This document shows, one piece after another, positions 35,750-47,650 of a stretch of DNA of 64,000 bases. Below the pieces are notes generated by a model. The model was given only the letters and a program-made list of their open reading frames with translations. It did no database searches and had not been told where the DNA came from. A program made the position numbers and the translations under genes. This DNA is from Opitutia bacterium Tous-C4FEB (GTDB lineage: Bacteria; Verrucomicrobiota; Verrucomicrobiia; Opitutales; Opitutaceae): assembly GCA_002304445.1 (NCBI GenBank), contig NEVA01000017.1:1-64000 (forward strand). Reading direction: 5' to 3'. The first letter of the stretch is position 1; every line of letters starts with the position of its first letter.

Positions 35750-36910
35750 ATGCCCTGCCCATTTCACAACCCCAAAAACCCCACCGATCCCTTTCGAGAG
35801 CCCCGCGAGCGCGACGGCGTGCTGGTCAACAATTTCCAAGGCAAAGAAATCCCCCTCGTCCTCCGCCACGAAGACGTGCGGCGCGTGGCCAAGGACTGGC
35901 AGACCTTCAGCTCCGACGCGCCGTTCAAGGTGCCCATTCCCACCGAGGAAGACGTGCGCACCGTGCGCCAGTTGCCCCTCGAAATCGACCCGCCCGACCA
36001 ACAGGCCTACCGTGAGGTGGTCGAGCCGTTCTTCAACCGCGCCAAGTTGCCCGAGGTCATCGCCCAAATGGAGCGGCTCGTCGACGAACTCGTGACCGCC
36101 GCCCGCGAACGCACCTCGTTCGAGGCCGTGCGCGACTTCGCCATCCCGCTCCAATCGCGCGCGCTCGCGATCTTGCTCAACGTGCCCGACGCCGAGGCCG
36201 CGATCTGGATCGGCTGGGGCACCCACGTCTTTCGCGACGGCAACGGCACCAGCAAGGGCGCGGCTCTCGAGGCCTACACCAACGCCCTGCTCGACCGCGC
36301 GGCGGCCAACCCCGGCGACGACCTCTTCAGCGCGCTGACCCAGACCAAGTTTCAGGGCCGTCCGCTCACGCGCCAGGAGATGCTCGGGTTTTGCAGCATC
36401 GTTTTTGCCGGCGGGCGCGACACCGTCATCAACTCCATCACCGGTATCCTCGCCCACCTCGCGCACACGCCCGCCGACTTCGAGTTTCTGCGTGCCGACC
36501 GCAAGCGCATCATCGGCGCGAGCGAAGAGTTTTTCCGCGCGCTCTCGCCCGTCACTCACCTCGCCCGCAAGTGCACCCGCGATACCACCGTCCACGGCGT
36601 CTCCGTGCCGGCGGGCGAATTTGTTACCCTCTGTTTTTCGTCGGCCAACTTTGACGCGACCGTGTTCGATGCGCCCGACGAGGTGAAGCTGGACCGGCGG
36701 CCCAATCCCCATGTGGCCTTCGGTTTTGGCCCGCACCTCTGCCTCGGTGCCGCGCACGCCCGCCTCATCGTGCGCACGTTGCTCAACACCCTGTGTGACC
36801 AAGTCGCCCGCATCGACGTGCTTGAACAAACGTGGAAATCCGAAACTGAGCCAAGCTATGTGCGCCGCCTCGCCGCCGAATCTCTTCACGTAAAATTTGC
36901 CCTCCGCTAA
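35750..36910 (+). CDS. Cytochrome P450, paralogue of 385-1527
   Basis: A 386-residue P450 from the ATG at 35750 (the longer open frame upstream overlaps purU antisense and is not conserved). AGGRDT lies at residues 220-225, the K-helix EFFR at 260-263, and the heme loop FGFGPHLCLG near 324-333 with Cys331. Long blocks match the first P450 of this window (KDWQTFSSDAPF, VPIP-EE-VRT-RQLP), pointing to a duplication within the lineage. CPFH near the N-terminus is shared too. No ferredoxin partner is adjacent. An aldo/keto reductase starts 31 bp downstream on the same strand, so the pair may oxidise and reduce related substrates. Confidence 0.95.
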   Translation: MPCPFHNPKNPTDPFREPRERDGVLVNNFQGKEIPLVLRHEDVRRVAKDWQTFSSDAPFKVPIPTEEDVRTVRQLPLEIDPPDQQAYREVVEPFFNRAKLPEVIAQMERLVDELVTAARERTSFEAVRDFAIPLQSRALAILLNVPDAEAAIWIGWGTHVFRDGNGTSKGAALEAYTNALLDRAAANPGDDLFSALTQTKFQGRPLTRQEMLGFCSIVFAGGRDTVINSITGILAHLAHTPADFEFLRADRKRIIGASEEFFRALSPVTHLARKCTRDTTVHGVSVPAGEFVTLCFSSANFDATVFDAPDEVKLDRRPNPHVAFGFGPHLCLGAAHARLIVRTLLNTLCDQVARIDVLEQTWKSETEPSYVRRLAAESLHVKFALR

Positions 36911-36941
36911 ACCGCCCGCCGCGCGTTTTCTTTTCACGCTC

Positions 36942-37946
36942 ATGACCTCTTCCCCAACCGTTTCCGCCTCCCCGCACCTGACGCTGCCCGACGGCGGGCG
37001 TTTCCCCACCATCGGCCTCGGCATGTGGAAGATGCCCAAACCCGAACTCCCCGGCCTTGTGCGTGAGGCGATCCGCCTCGGCTACCGCCACCTCGACTGC
37101 GCGTGCGACTACGGCAACGAGCCGCAGGTCGGCGCCGGCATCGCCTCCGCCCTGCGCGACGGGCTCTGCCGGCGCGACGATCTTTGGGTCACCTCCAAAC
37201 TTTGGAACACCTACCACGAGCCCAAGCACGCACGCGCCGCCTGCGAACGCTCCCTGCGCGATCTGCAGCTCGACGTGCTCGATCTCTACCTCGTCCATTT
37301 CCCCATCGCGCTCGCCTACGTGCCGTTCGACGTGCGTTACCCGCCGGAATGGTTCTTCGATCCGGCCGCGGCTGCGCCCGGGATGAAGCCCATCGCCGTG
37401 CCCTACGCCGACACGTGGGGTGCGATGGAGGAACTCCAACGCGCCGGCCTCGTGAAGCGCATCGGCGTCTGCAATCTTAACGTCTCTGCGCTCCGCGATG
37501 TGCTCAGCTACGCCAAGATCCGGCCGGCCGTCCATCAGCTCGAGTTGCATCCCTACCTCGTGCAACCGCGCCAACTCCGCTTCTGCGCGCAGGAGAACAT
37601 CGCCGTCACCGCGTTTTCCCCGCTCGGCGCCCCGTCCTACCTGCCGCTCGGCATGGCGACGCCCGCCGAGAATGTCCTCGCCGATCCCGTCGTCACCGCC
37701 ATCGCCGCCGCCCACGGTCGCACGCCCGCCCAGATCGCCCTGCGCTGGGGCGTGCAACGCGGCTGCGCGGTCATTCCGAAGACGGCTTCGCCCGCGCGAC
37801 TCGCGGAAAATCTCGCGCTTTTCGACTTCGCGCTCACGCCCGCCGAGATGACCGCGATCGACGGCCTCGACCGCCATCGCCGTTTCAACGATCCGGGCCA
37901 CTTCGGAGAAAAGGCGTTCAACACGTTTTTCCCGATCTTCGACTGA
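36942..37946 (+). CDS. Aldo/keto reductase (xylose-reductase-like)
   Basis: A 334-residue TIM-barrel oxidoreductase from the ATG at 36942. The catalytic tetrad is visible: Asp and Tyr in HLDCACDYGNE near residues 49-59, Lys in VTSKLWN near 83, His in VHFPIA near 116. The long loop WFFDPAAAAPGMKPIAVPYADTWGAMEEL near 130-158 resembles yeast/fungal xylose reductases and mannose-6-phosphate reductases. NAD(P)H binding is expected around ALRWGVQRGCAVIPKTASPARLAEN near 270-295. It reduces an aldose or keto sugar in the cytoplasm; substrate not determined. It is 31 bp after the P450. Confidence 0.93.
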   Translation: MTSSPTVSASPHLTLPDGGRFPTIGLGMWKMPKPELPGLVREAIRLGYRHLDCACDYGNEPQVGAGIASALRDGLCRRDDLWVTSKLWNTYHEPKHARAACERSLRDLQLDVLDLYLVHFPIALAYVPFDVRYPPEWFFDPAAAAPGMKPIAVPYADTWGAMEELQRAGLVKRIGVCNLNVSALRDVLSYAKIRPAVHQLELHPYLVQPRQLRFCAQENIAVTAFSPLGAPSYLPLGMATPAENVLADPVVTAIAAAHGRTPAQIALRWGVQRGCAVIPKTASPARLAENLALFDFALTPAEMTAIDGLDRHRRFNDPGHFGEKAFNTFFPIFD

Positions 37947-38013
37947 GCGCGGCCCGCGCCCACGCCCCGAGCCTTGACGCCCGCTGCTCCGACGCGTCCG
38001 CTCGCCCAGCTGC

Positions 38014-40038
38014 ATGTTTCCCCTTCCCCGCCTCGTCCGCTGGATGCTCTCGCTGGCCGGACTTTCGTTGATCGTGCTCTCGATGCTCCGGCTCGTCACC
38101 TGGCAGATCTTCGGCCACGGCCAAGTGTCCCTCGCGCAGGCGGCGCCAGCGTTCTGGCTGGGTCTGCGGTTTGATGCCCGCATCGTCGCGGCCGTGTTGC
38201 TGCCGATATTGCTGCTCGGCCAGTTCCGGTTCTGGCACGCGCTCGATTCGCAACTCGGACGAAGGCTTTGGCTCGGGCTGCTCGGCGGCGCGGCGGCAGT
38301 CGTGTTGTTTTTTTATGTAAACGACTTCCTCCACTTCCGCTACCTCGGGCAACGGCTCAATGCCACCGCCCTCGGTTTTCTGGAGGACGCAAAAATCTCC
38401 GCCGGCATGGTGTGGCAGACGTATCCCGTCATCCGCATTCTGCTGGCCTGCGCGGTCGCGCTGATCGCGATACTTTGGGTCAACGCGTGGCTGCACCGGC
38501 GCGCCGCCGCCGCACCTGAGAATCCCCGCCGCCGCGCCCGCGTGACGTGGCTGGTGGTCACCGGACTCGCCGGGCTGCTCGCCGTCTTTGGGCGCGTGGG
38601 CCAGTATCCGTTGCGCTGGAGCGATGCGTTTAATCTGCGCAACGATTTCTCCGCCAACCTCGCGCTGAACCCCGTGCAGTCGTTTTTCAGCTCGCTGGCG
38701 TTTCGCGACACCGGCTACGACCGCGCCAAGGTCCTCGCGCACTATCCCCGGTTGAGCCGCTACCTCGGCGTCACGGCGCCGGATGCGGCCGCGCTCAATT
38801 TCGTGCGTGACGTCCCCGCCCGGCCCGGAGCACCGGCGCGTCGGCCCAACGTCGTGCTCGTGCTCTGCGAATCGTTCAGCGCCTACAAGAGCTCGATGTG
38901 GGGCAACCCGCTCGACACGACGCCCTATTTCGCGGAGCTCTGCCGCAACGGCGTGTTTTTCGAAAACTGCTTCACGCCGACGTTCGGCACCGCGCGCGGC
39001 GTCTGGGCCACCATCACGGGCGTGCCCGACGTGACGCCGGTAAAGACCGCCAGCCGCAACCCCGCGATGGTCGACCAACACACGATCATCAACGATTTCA
39101 CCGGCTACCGAAAACTCTACTTTCTCGGCGGGAGCACGAGCTGGGCGAACATCCGCGGCGTGCTCACCGGCAACATCCGCGACCTCGTGCTGCGCGAGGA
39201 GGACAGTTTCAAATCCCCGCGCATCGACGTGTGGGGTATCAGCGACAAGAGCCTGTTTCTCGAAGCCGAGGCCGAGTTGGCCCGGCAGGCGGAGCCGTTC
39301 TTCGCCATCATCCAGACCGCCGGCAACCATCGGCCCTACACCATCGCGCCCGAGGATCTCGGCGAATTCCAACCCATCGACGTGCCCTTGGAAAAACTGC
39401 GGGCCCACGGCTTCGAGTCGCTCAAGGAATTCAATGCGTTTCGCTACACCGATTTCTCGTTCCGCAAGTTCATGGCCGCCGCGCGTCGCTCGGCCTATTT
39501 CGAGAACACCGTGTTCATCTTCATCGGCGACCACGGCATCGGCGGCAACGCCGGCACCATGTTCCCCGCAGCTTGGACCGAGCAGGCGCTGACCGCCTAC
39601 CACGTGCCGCTGTTATTTTACGCGCCGAAATTATTGCCGCCGCGCCGGCTCGCCGCGCCGGCTTCGATGCTCGATGTCCTGCCCACCGCCGCCGGGATCG
39701 CCAGGATCGCCTACCGCAACTCGGGCCTCGGGCGCGATCTCTTGCACCGCCAAGAAATCGACGCCGGCCGGGGCAACGCCGCCTTCATTCTCGATCACAA
39801 CAACAAGACCTTCGGCGTCGTGCAGGGCCGGCATTACGGCTACCGCCAGTTGCAGGGCGACCGCACCGGCTTCGTCTGGGCCGATTTTAACGCACCCCCG
39901 CCCCCGTCAGAGGAGTCGACGGCAGGTTTGTCGGAACATCTCGCCCTGGCGGATGCGTTTCACGAGACGGCGCGCTATCTCCTGCTAAACAATCGAAAAC
40001 CCCGCGACGAACCGTCCGTTCGCAGAGAAACCCGTTGA
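38014..40038 (+). CDS. LtaS/MdoB-family phosphoglycerol or phosphoethanolamine transferase
   Basis: A 674-residue membrane enzyme. Five hydrophobic segments occupy residues about 7-215, then a periplasmic alkaline-phosphatase-fold domain. VVLVLCESFSAYKSS near 285 holds the first metal ligand Glu. NCFTPTFGTARGVW near 320 holds the nucleophile Thr. FIIQTAGNHRPY-like near 430 and FIFIGDHGIGGN near 503 hold further metal ligands. In Gram-negatives such proteins decorate osmoregulated glucans or lipids with phosphoglycerol. It is first in an operon with a sialidase-fold protein (37 bp) and a membrane protein, suggesting envelope polysaccharide modification. Confidence 0.9.
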   Translation: MFPLPRLVRWMLSLAGLSLIVLSMLRLVTWQIFGHGQVSLAQAAPAFWLGLRFDARIVAAVLLPILLLGQFRFWHALDSQLGRRLWLGLLGGAAAVVLFFYVNDFLHFRYLGQRLNATALGFLEDAKISAGMVWQTYPVIRILLACAVALIAILWVNAWLHRRAAAAPENPRRRARVTWLVVTGLAGLLAVFGRVGQYPLRWSDAFNLRNDFSANLALNPVQSFFSSLAFRDTGYDRAKVLAHYPRLSRYLGVTAPDAAALNFVRDVPARPGAPARRPNVVLVLCESFSAYKSSMWGNPLDTTPYFAELCRNGVFFENCFTPTFGTARGVWATITGVPDVTPVKTASRNPAMVDQHTIINDFTGYRKLYFLGGSTSWANIRGVLTGNIRDLVLREEDSFKSPRIDVWGISDKSLFLEAEAELARQAEPFFAIIQTAGNHRPYTIAPEDLGEFQPIDVPLEKLRAHGFESLKEFNAFRYTDFSFRKFMAAARRSAYFENTVFIFIGDHGIGGNAGTMFPAAWTEQALTAYHVPLLFYAPKLLPPRRLAAPASMLDVLPTAAGIARIAYRNSGLGRDLLHRQEIDAGRGNAAFILDHNNKTFGVVQGRHYGYRQLQGDRTGFVWADFNAPPPPSEESTAGLSEHLALADAFHETARYLLLNNRKPRDEPSVRRETR

Positions 40039-40075
40039 AGCGACGAGCTCTCCGCGCCAACCTCACCGTTCCCCT

Positions 40076-41359
40076 GTGATTGCCCCGCGCACTGAACTCT
40101 CCGTCACCCCGGTCCTGCTGGACCAATCGGCCGGCCGCGCGGGCCGGTCGCGCCCGTCCCGGCTGAACCCCGTCCAACGACTGGCGTGGATTGCCGTGAC
40201 CCTCATCGCCGGCGGCGCCGCCGTGAAATACTCGGCGCCGATCAGCGTCAACCCGCCCCTCGCCCTCGAGCCCGCCTCGGCCCCTTGGGCCCGCGCCCCG
40301 CAGAGCGTGGGCGAGGTTGGGACGCCCCGGTTCGAACGTGGCTGGGTTTCGCCGGAGGCCCAGCTCGCCCACGTCCATTGCAGCATGGTGAGCGCGTTGC
40401 CGAGCGGCGACTTGCTCGCGCTCTGGTATGGCGGATCGCGCGAGGGCGCGGCGGATGTCGCGGTCTTCACTTCGCGCATGACGGCAGGGACGAAGACTTG
40501 GGGTCCGCCCATCAAGGTGCTCGACCGCGCCAGCGTCGAAGGCGAGCTCGGCCGCCGCATCAAGAAAATCGGCAATACCGTGATCTTCCCGGACCGCACC
40601 GGCCGGCTGTGGATGGTTTACGCCAGCGTGAGCCTGGGCGGCTGGTCGGGCTGCGCACTCAACATCAAGTCGTCGCCCGATGCCGGCCTCACCTGGGGCC
40701 CGAGCCAGCGGCTCACGTTGAACGCGTTCTTCAACATGAGTACGCTCGTGCGCAACAAGCCGATCTACGCCGCCGACGGCCGCATCGGGCTGCCCGTGTA
40801 TCACGAGATGGCCACCAAATTCCCCCAGATCCTGTGGTTCCAGCCCGGCCCCGACGGCACCGTGGAAGATTACAAAGTCCGCAATCTCAGCGCGTCCAAA
40901 GGCCTGATCCAGCCCGTGCTGGTCGCGCTCGGCGGTGACCAAGTTCTCATGATGCTGCGCGATACGAGCAGCCAGCGCTCGTTGCGCACCTCGCTCTCCA
41001 CGGACAACGGCTGGACTTGGCCGGACCCGACCCCGAGTTCCCTGCCCAATCCCGATGCGCCCGTGGACGCTCTCCGCCTCGCCGACGGCCGGATTCTCCT
41101 CGCCTACAACCACGCCTCGAGCGGCCGCGAGACCTTGGGTTTGTCCCTCTCAACCGATGAAGGACGCACGTGGAAGAAACACTCCGTGCTGGAGCGCGAG
41201 ACGGAGAAGGAATTTTCCTATCCGCAGCTGACGCAGGGCCCCGGCGGGATGATCCATCTTACGTATACTTGGAAACGGGAACGCATCGGACACATCGCGT
41301 TTAACCTCGGTTGGCTCGACCAGTATCGCGAACCCGCCGGCGGGTTGCCGCCCCCATGA
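40076..41359 (+). CDS. Membrane-anchored sialidase-fold (BNR) protein
   Basis: A 427-residue protein with a GTG start at 40076. One N-terminal membrane segment lies near residues 36-52 (RLAWIAVTLIAGGAAV), then a six-bladed propeller. Three Asp-boxes are visible: SSPDAGLTWG near 201, STDNGWTWP near 308, STDEGRTWK near 361. WYGGSREGAADVAVF near 117 and NTVIFPDRTGRLWMVY near 163 match the exo-alpha-sialidase superfamily. The catalytic Arg triad and Tyr cannot be confirmed by eye, so hydrolysis of sialic acid is not assured. It is co-transcribed with the transferase upstream and overlaps the next gene by 4 bp (ATGA). Confidence 0.85.
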   Translation: MIAPRTELSVTPVLLDQSAGRAGRSRPSRLNPVQRLAWIAVTLIAGGAAVKYSAPISVNPPLALEPASAPWARAPQSVGEVGTPRFERGWVSPEAQLAHVHCSMVSALPSGDLLALWYGGSREGAADVAVFTSRMTAGTKTWGPPIKVLDRASVEGELGRRIKKIGNTVIFPDRTGRLWMVYASVSLGGWSGCALNIKSSPDAGLTWGPSQRLTLNAFFNMSTLVRNKPIYAADGRIGLPVYHEMATKFPQILWFQPGPDGTVEDYKVRNLSASKGLIQPVLVALGGDQVLMMLRDTSSQRSLRTSLSTDNGWTWPDPTPSSLPNPDAPVDALRLADGRILLAYNHASSGRETLGLSLSTDEGRTWKKHSVLERETEKEFSYPQLTQGPGGMIHLTYTWKRERIGHIAFNLGWLDQYREPAGGLPPP

Positions 41360-41991
41360 ACCACGCTTGGCTGCCGCCCTCGGACGCGCTCGCGGTTTTC
41401 GCCGCGGTGTGGCTGATGCTGCTCGGGTTCGGCGGCCGCTTCATGCCGCTACAGGCGTCGGTCGCCCTGCGGCTGACCGTCGCGGTGACGGCCGCGGGCG
41501 TGATGCTGGTACCGATCATGGATCTGCAGCTCTGGAACTGGGTGTTCAGTTATTACCCCAATCCCTCGTTGCCGATCCTCGGCCTGTTGATCGCGCAACG
41601 CAGCCCGCGCTTTCTCGGCGTCACGATTTTCCAATCGGCCGATTGGTGGGCGACATGGATTTTCGGCGCGGTCGTGGGTTCGCTGGTATACCTGCAACCG
41701 CTGATTTTTGGCCGCGGCATCGATTTTCACTATTGGGGCTGGCACTCGAACTACGCCGCCGCGGCGCTCGCATTGACCGCGATCGTTTTTCTGGCTTGGG
41801 GAAACCGATTCGGCGTGTTGCTGGTGGCGGCGCTGGTGGCATTTGGACTGGGCGCGCTCGAGTCGTCCAACTGCTGGGATTACGTCGTCGATCCGATCTA
41901 CTGGCTCGCGAGTATCGTGGTGATCGTGAGGCGGGGCGCAATCGCGTGGTGGACCGGGCGACGGGCGAAGCTTAGCCAAACCACGGCTTAA
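41356..41991 (+). CDS. Polytopic membrane protein of unknown function
   Basis: A 211-residue protein whose ATG overlaps the preceding stop codon (ATGA), indicating translational coupling with the sialidase-fold protein. About six hydrophobic segments: ALAVFAAVWLMLLGF, LTVAVTAAGVMLV, LPILGLLIAQRS, WATWIFGAVVGSLVYL, AAAALALTAIVFLAW, VLLVAALVAFGLG. Conserved-looking polar spots are DFHYWGWHSNYA and SSNCWDYVVDP. No transporter or enzyme family is recognisable. Context suggests a part in making or moving an envelope glycan. Confidence 0.8.
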   Translation: MNHAWLPPSDALAVFAAVWLMLLGFGGRFMPLQASVALRLTVAVTAAGVMLVPIMDLQLWNWVFSYYPNPSLPILGLLIAQRSPRFLGVTIFQSADWWATWIFGAVVGSLVYLQPLIFGRGIDFHYWGWHSNYAAAALALTAIVFLAWGNRFGVLLVAALVAFGLGALESSNCWDYVVDPIYWLASIVVIVRRGAIAWWTGRRAKLSQTTA

Positions 41992-41994
41992 AAG

Positions 41995-42020
41995 TAGGGC
42001 GGGGTCTTTGACCCGCCCTA
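41995..42020. repeat. TAGGGC-GGGTC hairpin at a convergent junction
   Basis: TAGGGCGGGGTC and GACCCGCCCTA pair with one bulged G around TTT. It lies 4 bp after the membrane-protein stop and 15 bp before the carB 3' end. It is the same unit as at 15721-15750 and 58978-59002 and probably acts as a two-way terminator. Confidence 0.7.
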
Positions 42021-42035
42021 CCTTCCCGGCCCCGC

Positions 42036-45275
<3,240 letters not shown>

Positions 45276-45476
45276 GAGCGTAGATTTGGGCGAGGGTTGG
45301 GCGCGCTGAAACGGGCGGCAAGCGGGAAAGCGCGGCGACCGAATTTCCGCCCGTGGCCGACGCCGCCGACCACGGATTGCCGTCGCCCAAACGTTACATA
45401 AACCGGCGAATTTTCATCGCTTGGAAATCCGGCCGCGGCTCAGCTCGATCCTTCCTTTTTTCACTCTTTTCCCCAC

Positions 45477-47054
45477 ATGAACCGTCCGCTTTTTCCTTTG
45501 CCCGGCGTCCAAGCACTCAGCCGCCGATCCTTCTTGGCCGGCAGCGCCTCCTTCGCGGCGGCGGCGCTTCTTTCGACCCGGGTAGCGGGCGCGGTGGCGC
45601 GAACCGGCTCGTTTTCCGACTCTCCTTTTTCCCTCGGAGTCGCTTCGGGGGATCCGTTGCCCGACGGGGTGGTGCTCTGGACGCGGCTGGCCCCCCGGCC
45701 GCTGGAAGTCGGCGGGGGGATGAAAGCGGGACCGGTCGAAGTCGCGTGGCAAATCGCCGAGGACGAAGGGATGGCGCGGGTCGTCCAATCCGGCACCGCG
45801 ACCGCCCGCCCGGAGTGGTCGCACTCGGTCCATGTCGAGGTGTCCGGGCTGCGGCCGGGTCATTGGTATTGGTATCGGTTTAAAGTCGGCAGCGAAGTGA
45901 GCCCCAAAGGCCGCACCCGCACCGCGCCGCCAGCCGATGTGATGGCCGAGCGCCTGCGCTTCGCCTTTGTCTCCTGCCAGCACTACGAGGCCGGTCTTTT
46001 CACGGCGTATGACCATCTCGCGCGCGAGGACCTCGATCTCGTGGTCCACCTCGGCGACTACATCTACGAAGGCCCCGCGGCCGATGGCCGGGTGCGGCGT
46101 CACCTCGGCGGCGAATGCTTCGCCTTGGACGACTACCGGCTGCGCTACGCGCTCTACAGAACGGATCCCCATTTGCAGGCGGCGCACGCCACGGCGCCGT
46201 GGATCGTGACGTGGGACGACCACGAGGTGGCCAACAACTACGCGGCCGACATCGCGGCGAAGCCCGCGCAACAGGCGTCCTTTCTCGCTCGGCGGGCCGC
46301 GGCCTACCAGGCGTATTTCGAGCACATGCCCCTGCGCCGCTCGGCGCTGCCAAAAGGCCCCGAGATGCTACTCTACCGCCGCCTTGATTTCGGCCGGCTC
46401 GCGCAATTTCACGTGCTCGATACCCGCCAATACCGCACCCCGCAACCGCTCGGCGACGGCCAGAAAGCCCCGACGCCCGCTTTGCTCGATCCGCGCGGCA
46501 CATTGATGGGCGATCGCCAACGCGATTGGCTTTTCTCGGGGCTCGGCCGTTCGCCGGCGAACTGGAACATCCTCGCCCAACAAGTCATGATGGCCCGCGT
46601 CGACCGGACCGGAGGGAACGAGGTCAAATACAGCATGGACCAATGGCCCGGCTACGAGTTTGAGCGGCGGCGCGTGCTCCGGCATTTTCGCGAGCAACAG
46701 GTCAAAAACCCGGTCGTTATCACCGGCGACATTCATTCGCACTGGGCCAATGAACTCATCGCCGATTTCGACGAACTCGATTCGCCCGTCGTTGGCACCG
46801 AGTTTGTCGGGACTTCAATCAGCTCGGGCGGGGACGGGGCCGCCGCGCCCAAGGCCCACGATCACCTGTTGGCCGAGAATCCGTTTCTGAAATTCTTCAA
46901 TGCCGAGCGGGGCTACGTGCGTTGCGAGGTGACGCCGCAAACGTGGCGCTCCGACTACCGAACGGTGCCCTTCGTCACCAAGCCCGGCGCGCCTCTGGTC
47001 ACGCGGGCTTCGTTCGTGGTGGAATCGGGCCGGCCGCAGTTGAATCGAGCCTGA
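45477..47054 (+). CDS. phoD: PhoD-type alkaline phosphatase/phosphodiesterase, Tat-exported
   Basis: A 525-residue exported enzyme. The twin-arginine motif is SRRSFLAG near residues 15-22, followed by an Ala-rich core. An N-terminal fibronectin-like domain (FSLGVASGDPLPDGVVLWTRLAP near 50-73) precedes the metallophosphatase core: FVSCQHYEAG near 162, HLGDYIYEG near 185, WDDHEVANNYA near 243, VITGDIHSHWANEL near 412. The Cys in FVSCQ and the Asp/His set match the Fe3+-Ca2+ centre of PhoD, which requires folded, Tat-dependent export. It releases phosphate from mono- and diesters and is usually controlled by phosphate limitation; no Pho box was identified. Confidence 0.93.
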   Translation: MNRPLFPLPGVQALSRRSFLAGSASFAAAALLSTRVAGAVARTGSFSDSPFSLGVASGDPLPDGVVLWTRLAPRPLEVGGGMKAGPVEVAWQIAEDEGMARVVQSGTATARPEWSHSVHVEVSGLRPGHWYWYRFKVGSEVSPKGRTRTAPPADVMAERLRFAFVSCQHYEAGLFTAYDHLAREDLDLVVHLGDYIYEGPAADGRVRRHLGGECFALDDYRLRYALYRTDPHLQAAHATAPWIVTWDDHEVANNYAADIAAKPAQQASFLARRAAAYQAYFEHMPLRRSALPKGPEMLLYRRLDFGRLAQFHVLDTRQYRTPQPLGDGQKAPTPALLDPRGTLMGDRQRDWLFSGLGRSPANWNILAQQVMMARVDRTGGNEVKYSMDQWPGYEFERRRVLRHFREQQVKNPVVITGDIHSHWANELIADFDELDSPVVGTEFVGTSISSGGDGAAAPKAHDHLLAENPFLKFFNAERGYVRCEVTPQTWRSDYRTVPFVTKPGAPLVTRASFVVESGRPQLNRA

Positions 47055-47650
47055 CGGGAGGCACCCGCAGCGGTGAGCCCGATTCGCCGCGTCCGCCGGC
47101 AGCTCGGACGGCCAAGGCCCGCAACTGCCGGCGAGCAGTTGCCGGGGCTTCGTGCCCGGGCCACGGGCGACGGAACCGTGGGCCGGGGCAAGCGTCACGT
47201 CGTAGCCGGGCGTGAGGTAGTTGATGCGGTTCAGATGCCAACCTGCGCCGCCGGCCTGCACCGCAAGAAATCTTGCCGAAGCGAGTGTCACCCAGCCGGG
47301 CACTATAGATGTGCCATGCCCACGGCACGCCGAGTTGAACCCTGTCGCAGGGCTGCCCCTTTTCCATCCGGAAGCGCTCGGTCGGGTCGAAGAGCGGGAT
47401 TCCGGTAAAGCGTCGCAACGCGGAGTTGGCCGAAGCAACGACGGGACCGGCTAGGAAACAAGCGGCTGCGACCGGTAGGCCGATCGGCAATCGCTGCATT
47501 GCGAGCACGGCGATGCCTGCTTGGTTTTTTGGGGAGGGCTCGATCGGCATTCACCATCGCCCTAGACCCATTAAAACTCGACCGGCCTTTCTCCACTCGC
47601 CTTGGGCCTTGCGCGGCGCTCCGGCATGACATCCGCTCACTCTACCCGCT
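47055..47650. other. 596-bp region with only fragmentary coding potential
   Basis: On the minus strand one frame (about 47550-47260) reads plausibly: LPIGLPVAAACFLAGPVVAS, then PLFDPTERFRMEKGQP and VPWAWHIYSARLGD. Another frame continues with AVQAGGAGWHLNRINYLTPG and YDVTLAPAHGS. That would fit a frameshifted, inactive gene with a membrane or signal segment, but no family is recognised and the plus strand is an arginine-rich shadow. Treated as uncertain. Confidence 0.3.

Noticed and set aside
36783-38183. 466-codon minus-strand frame opposite the aldo/keto reductase
   Set aside because: Arg/Gly-rich antisense frame with no conserved feature.
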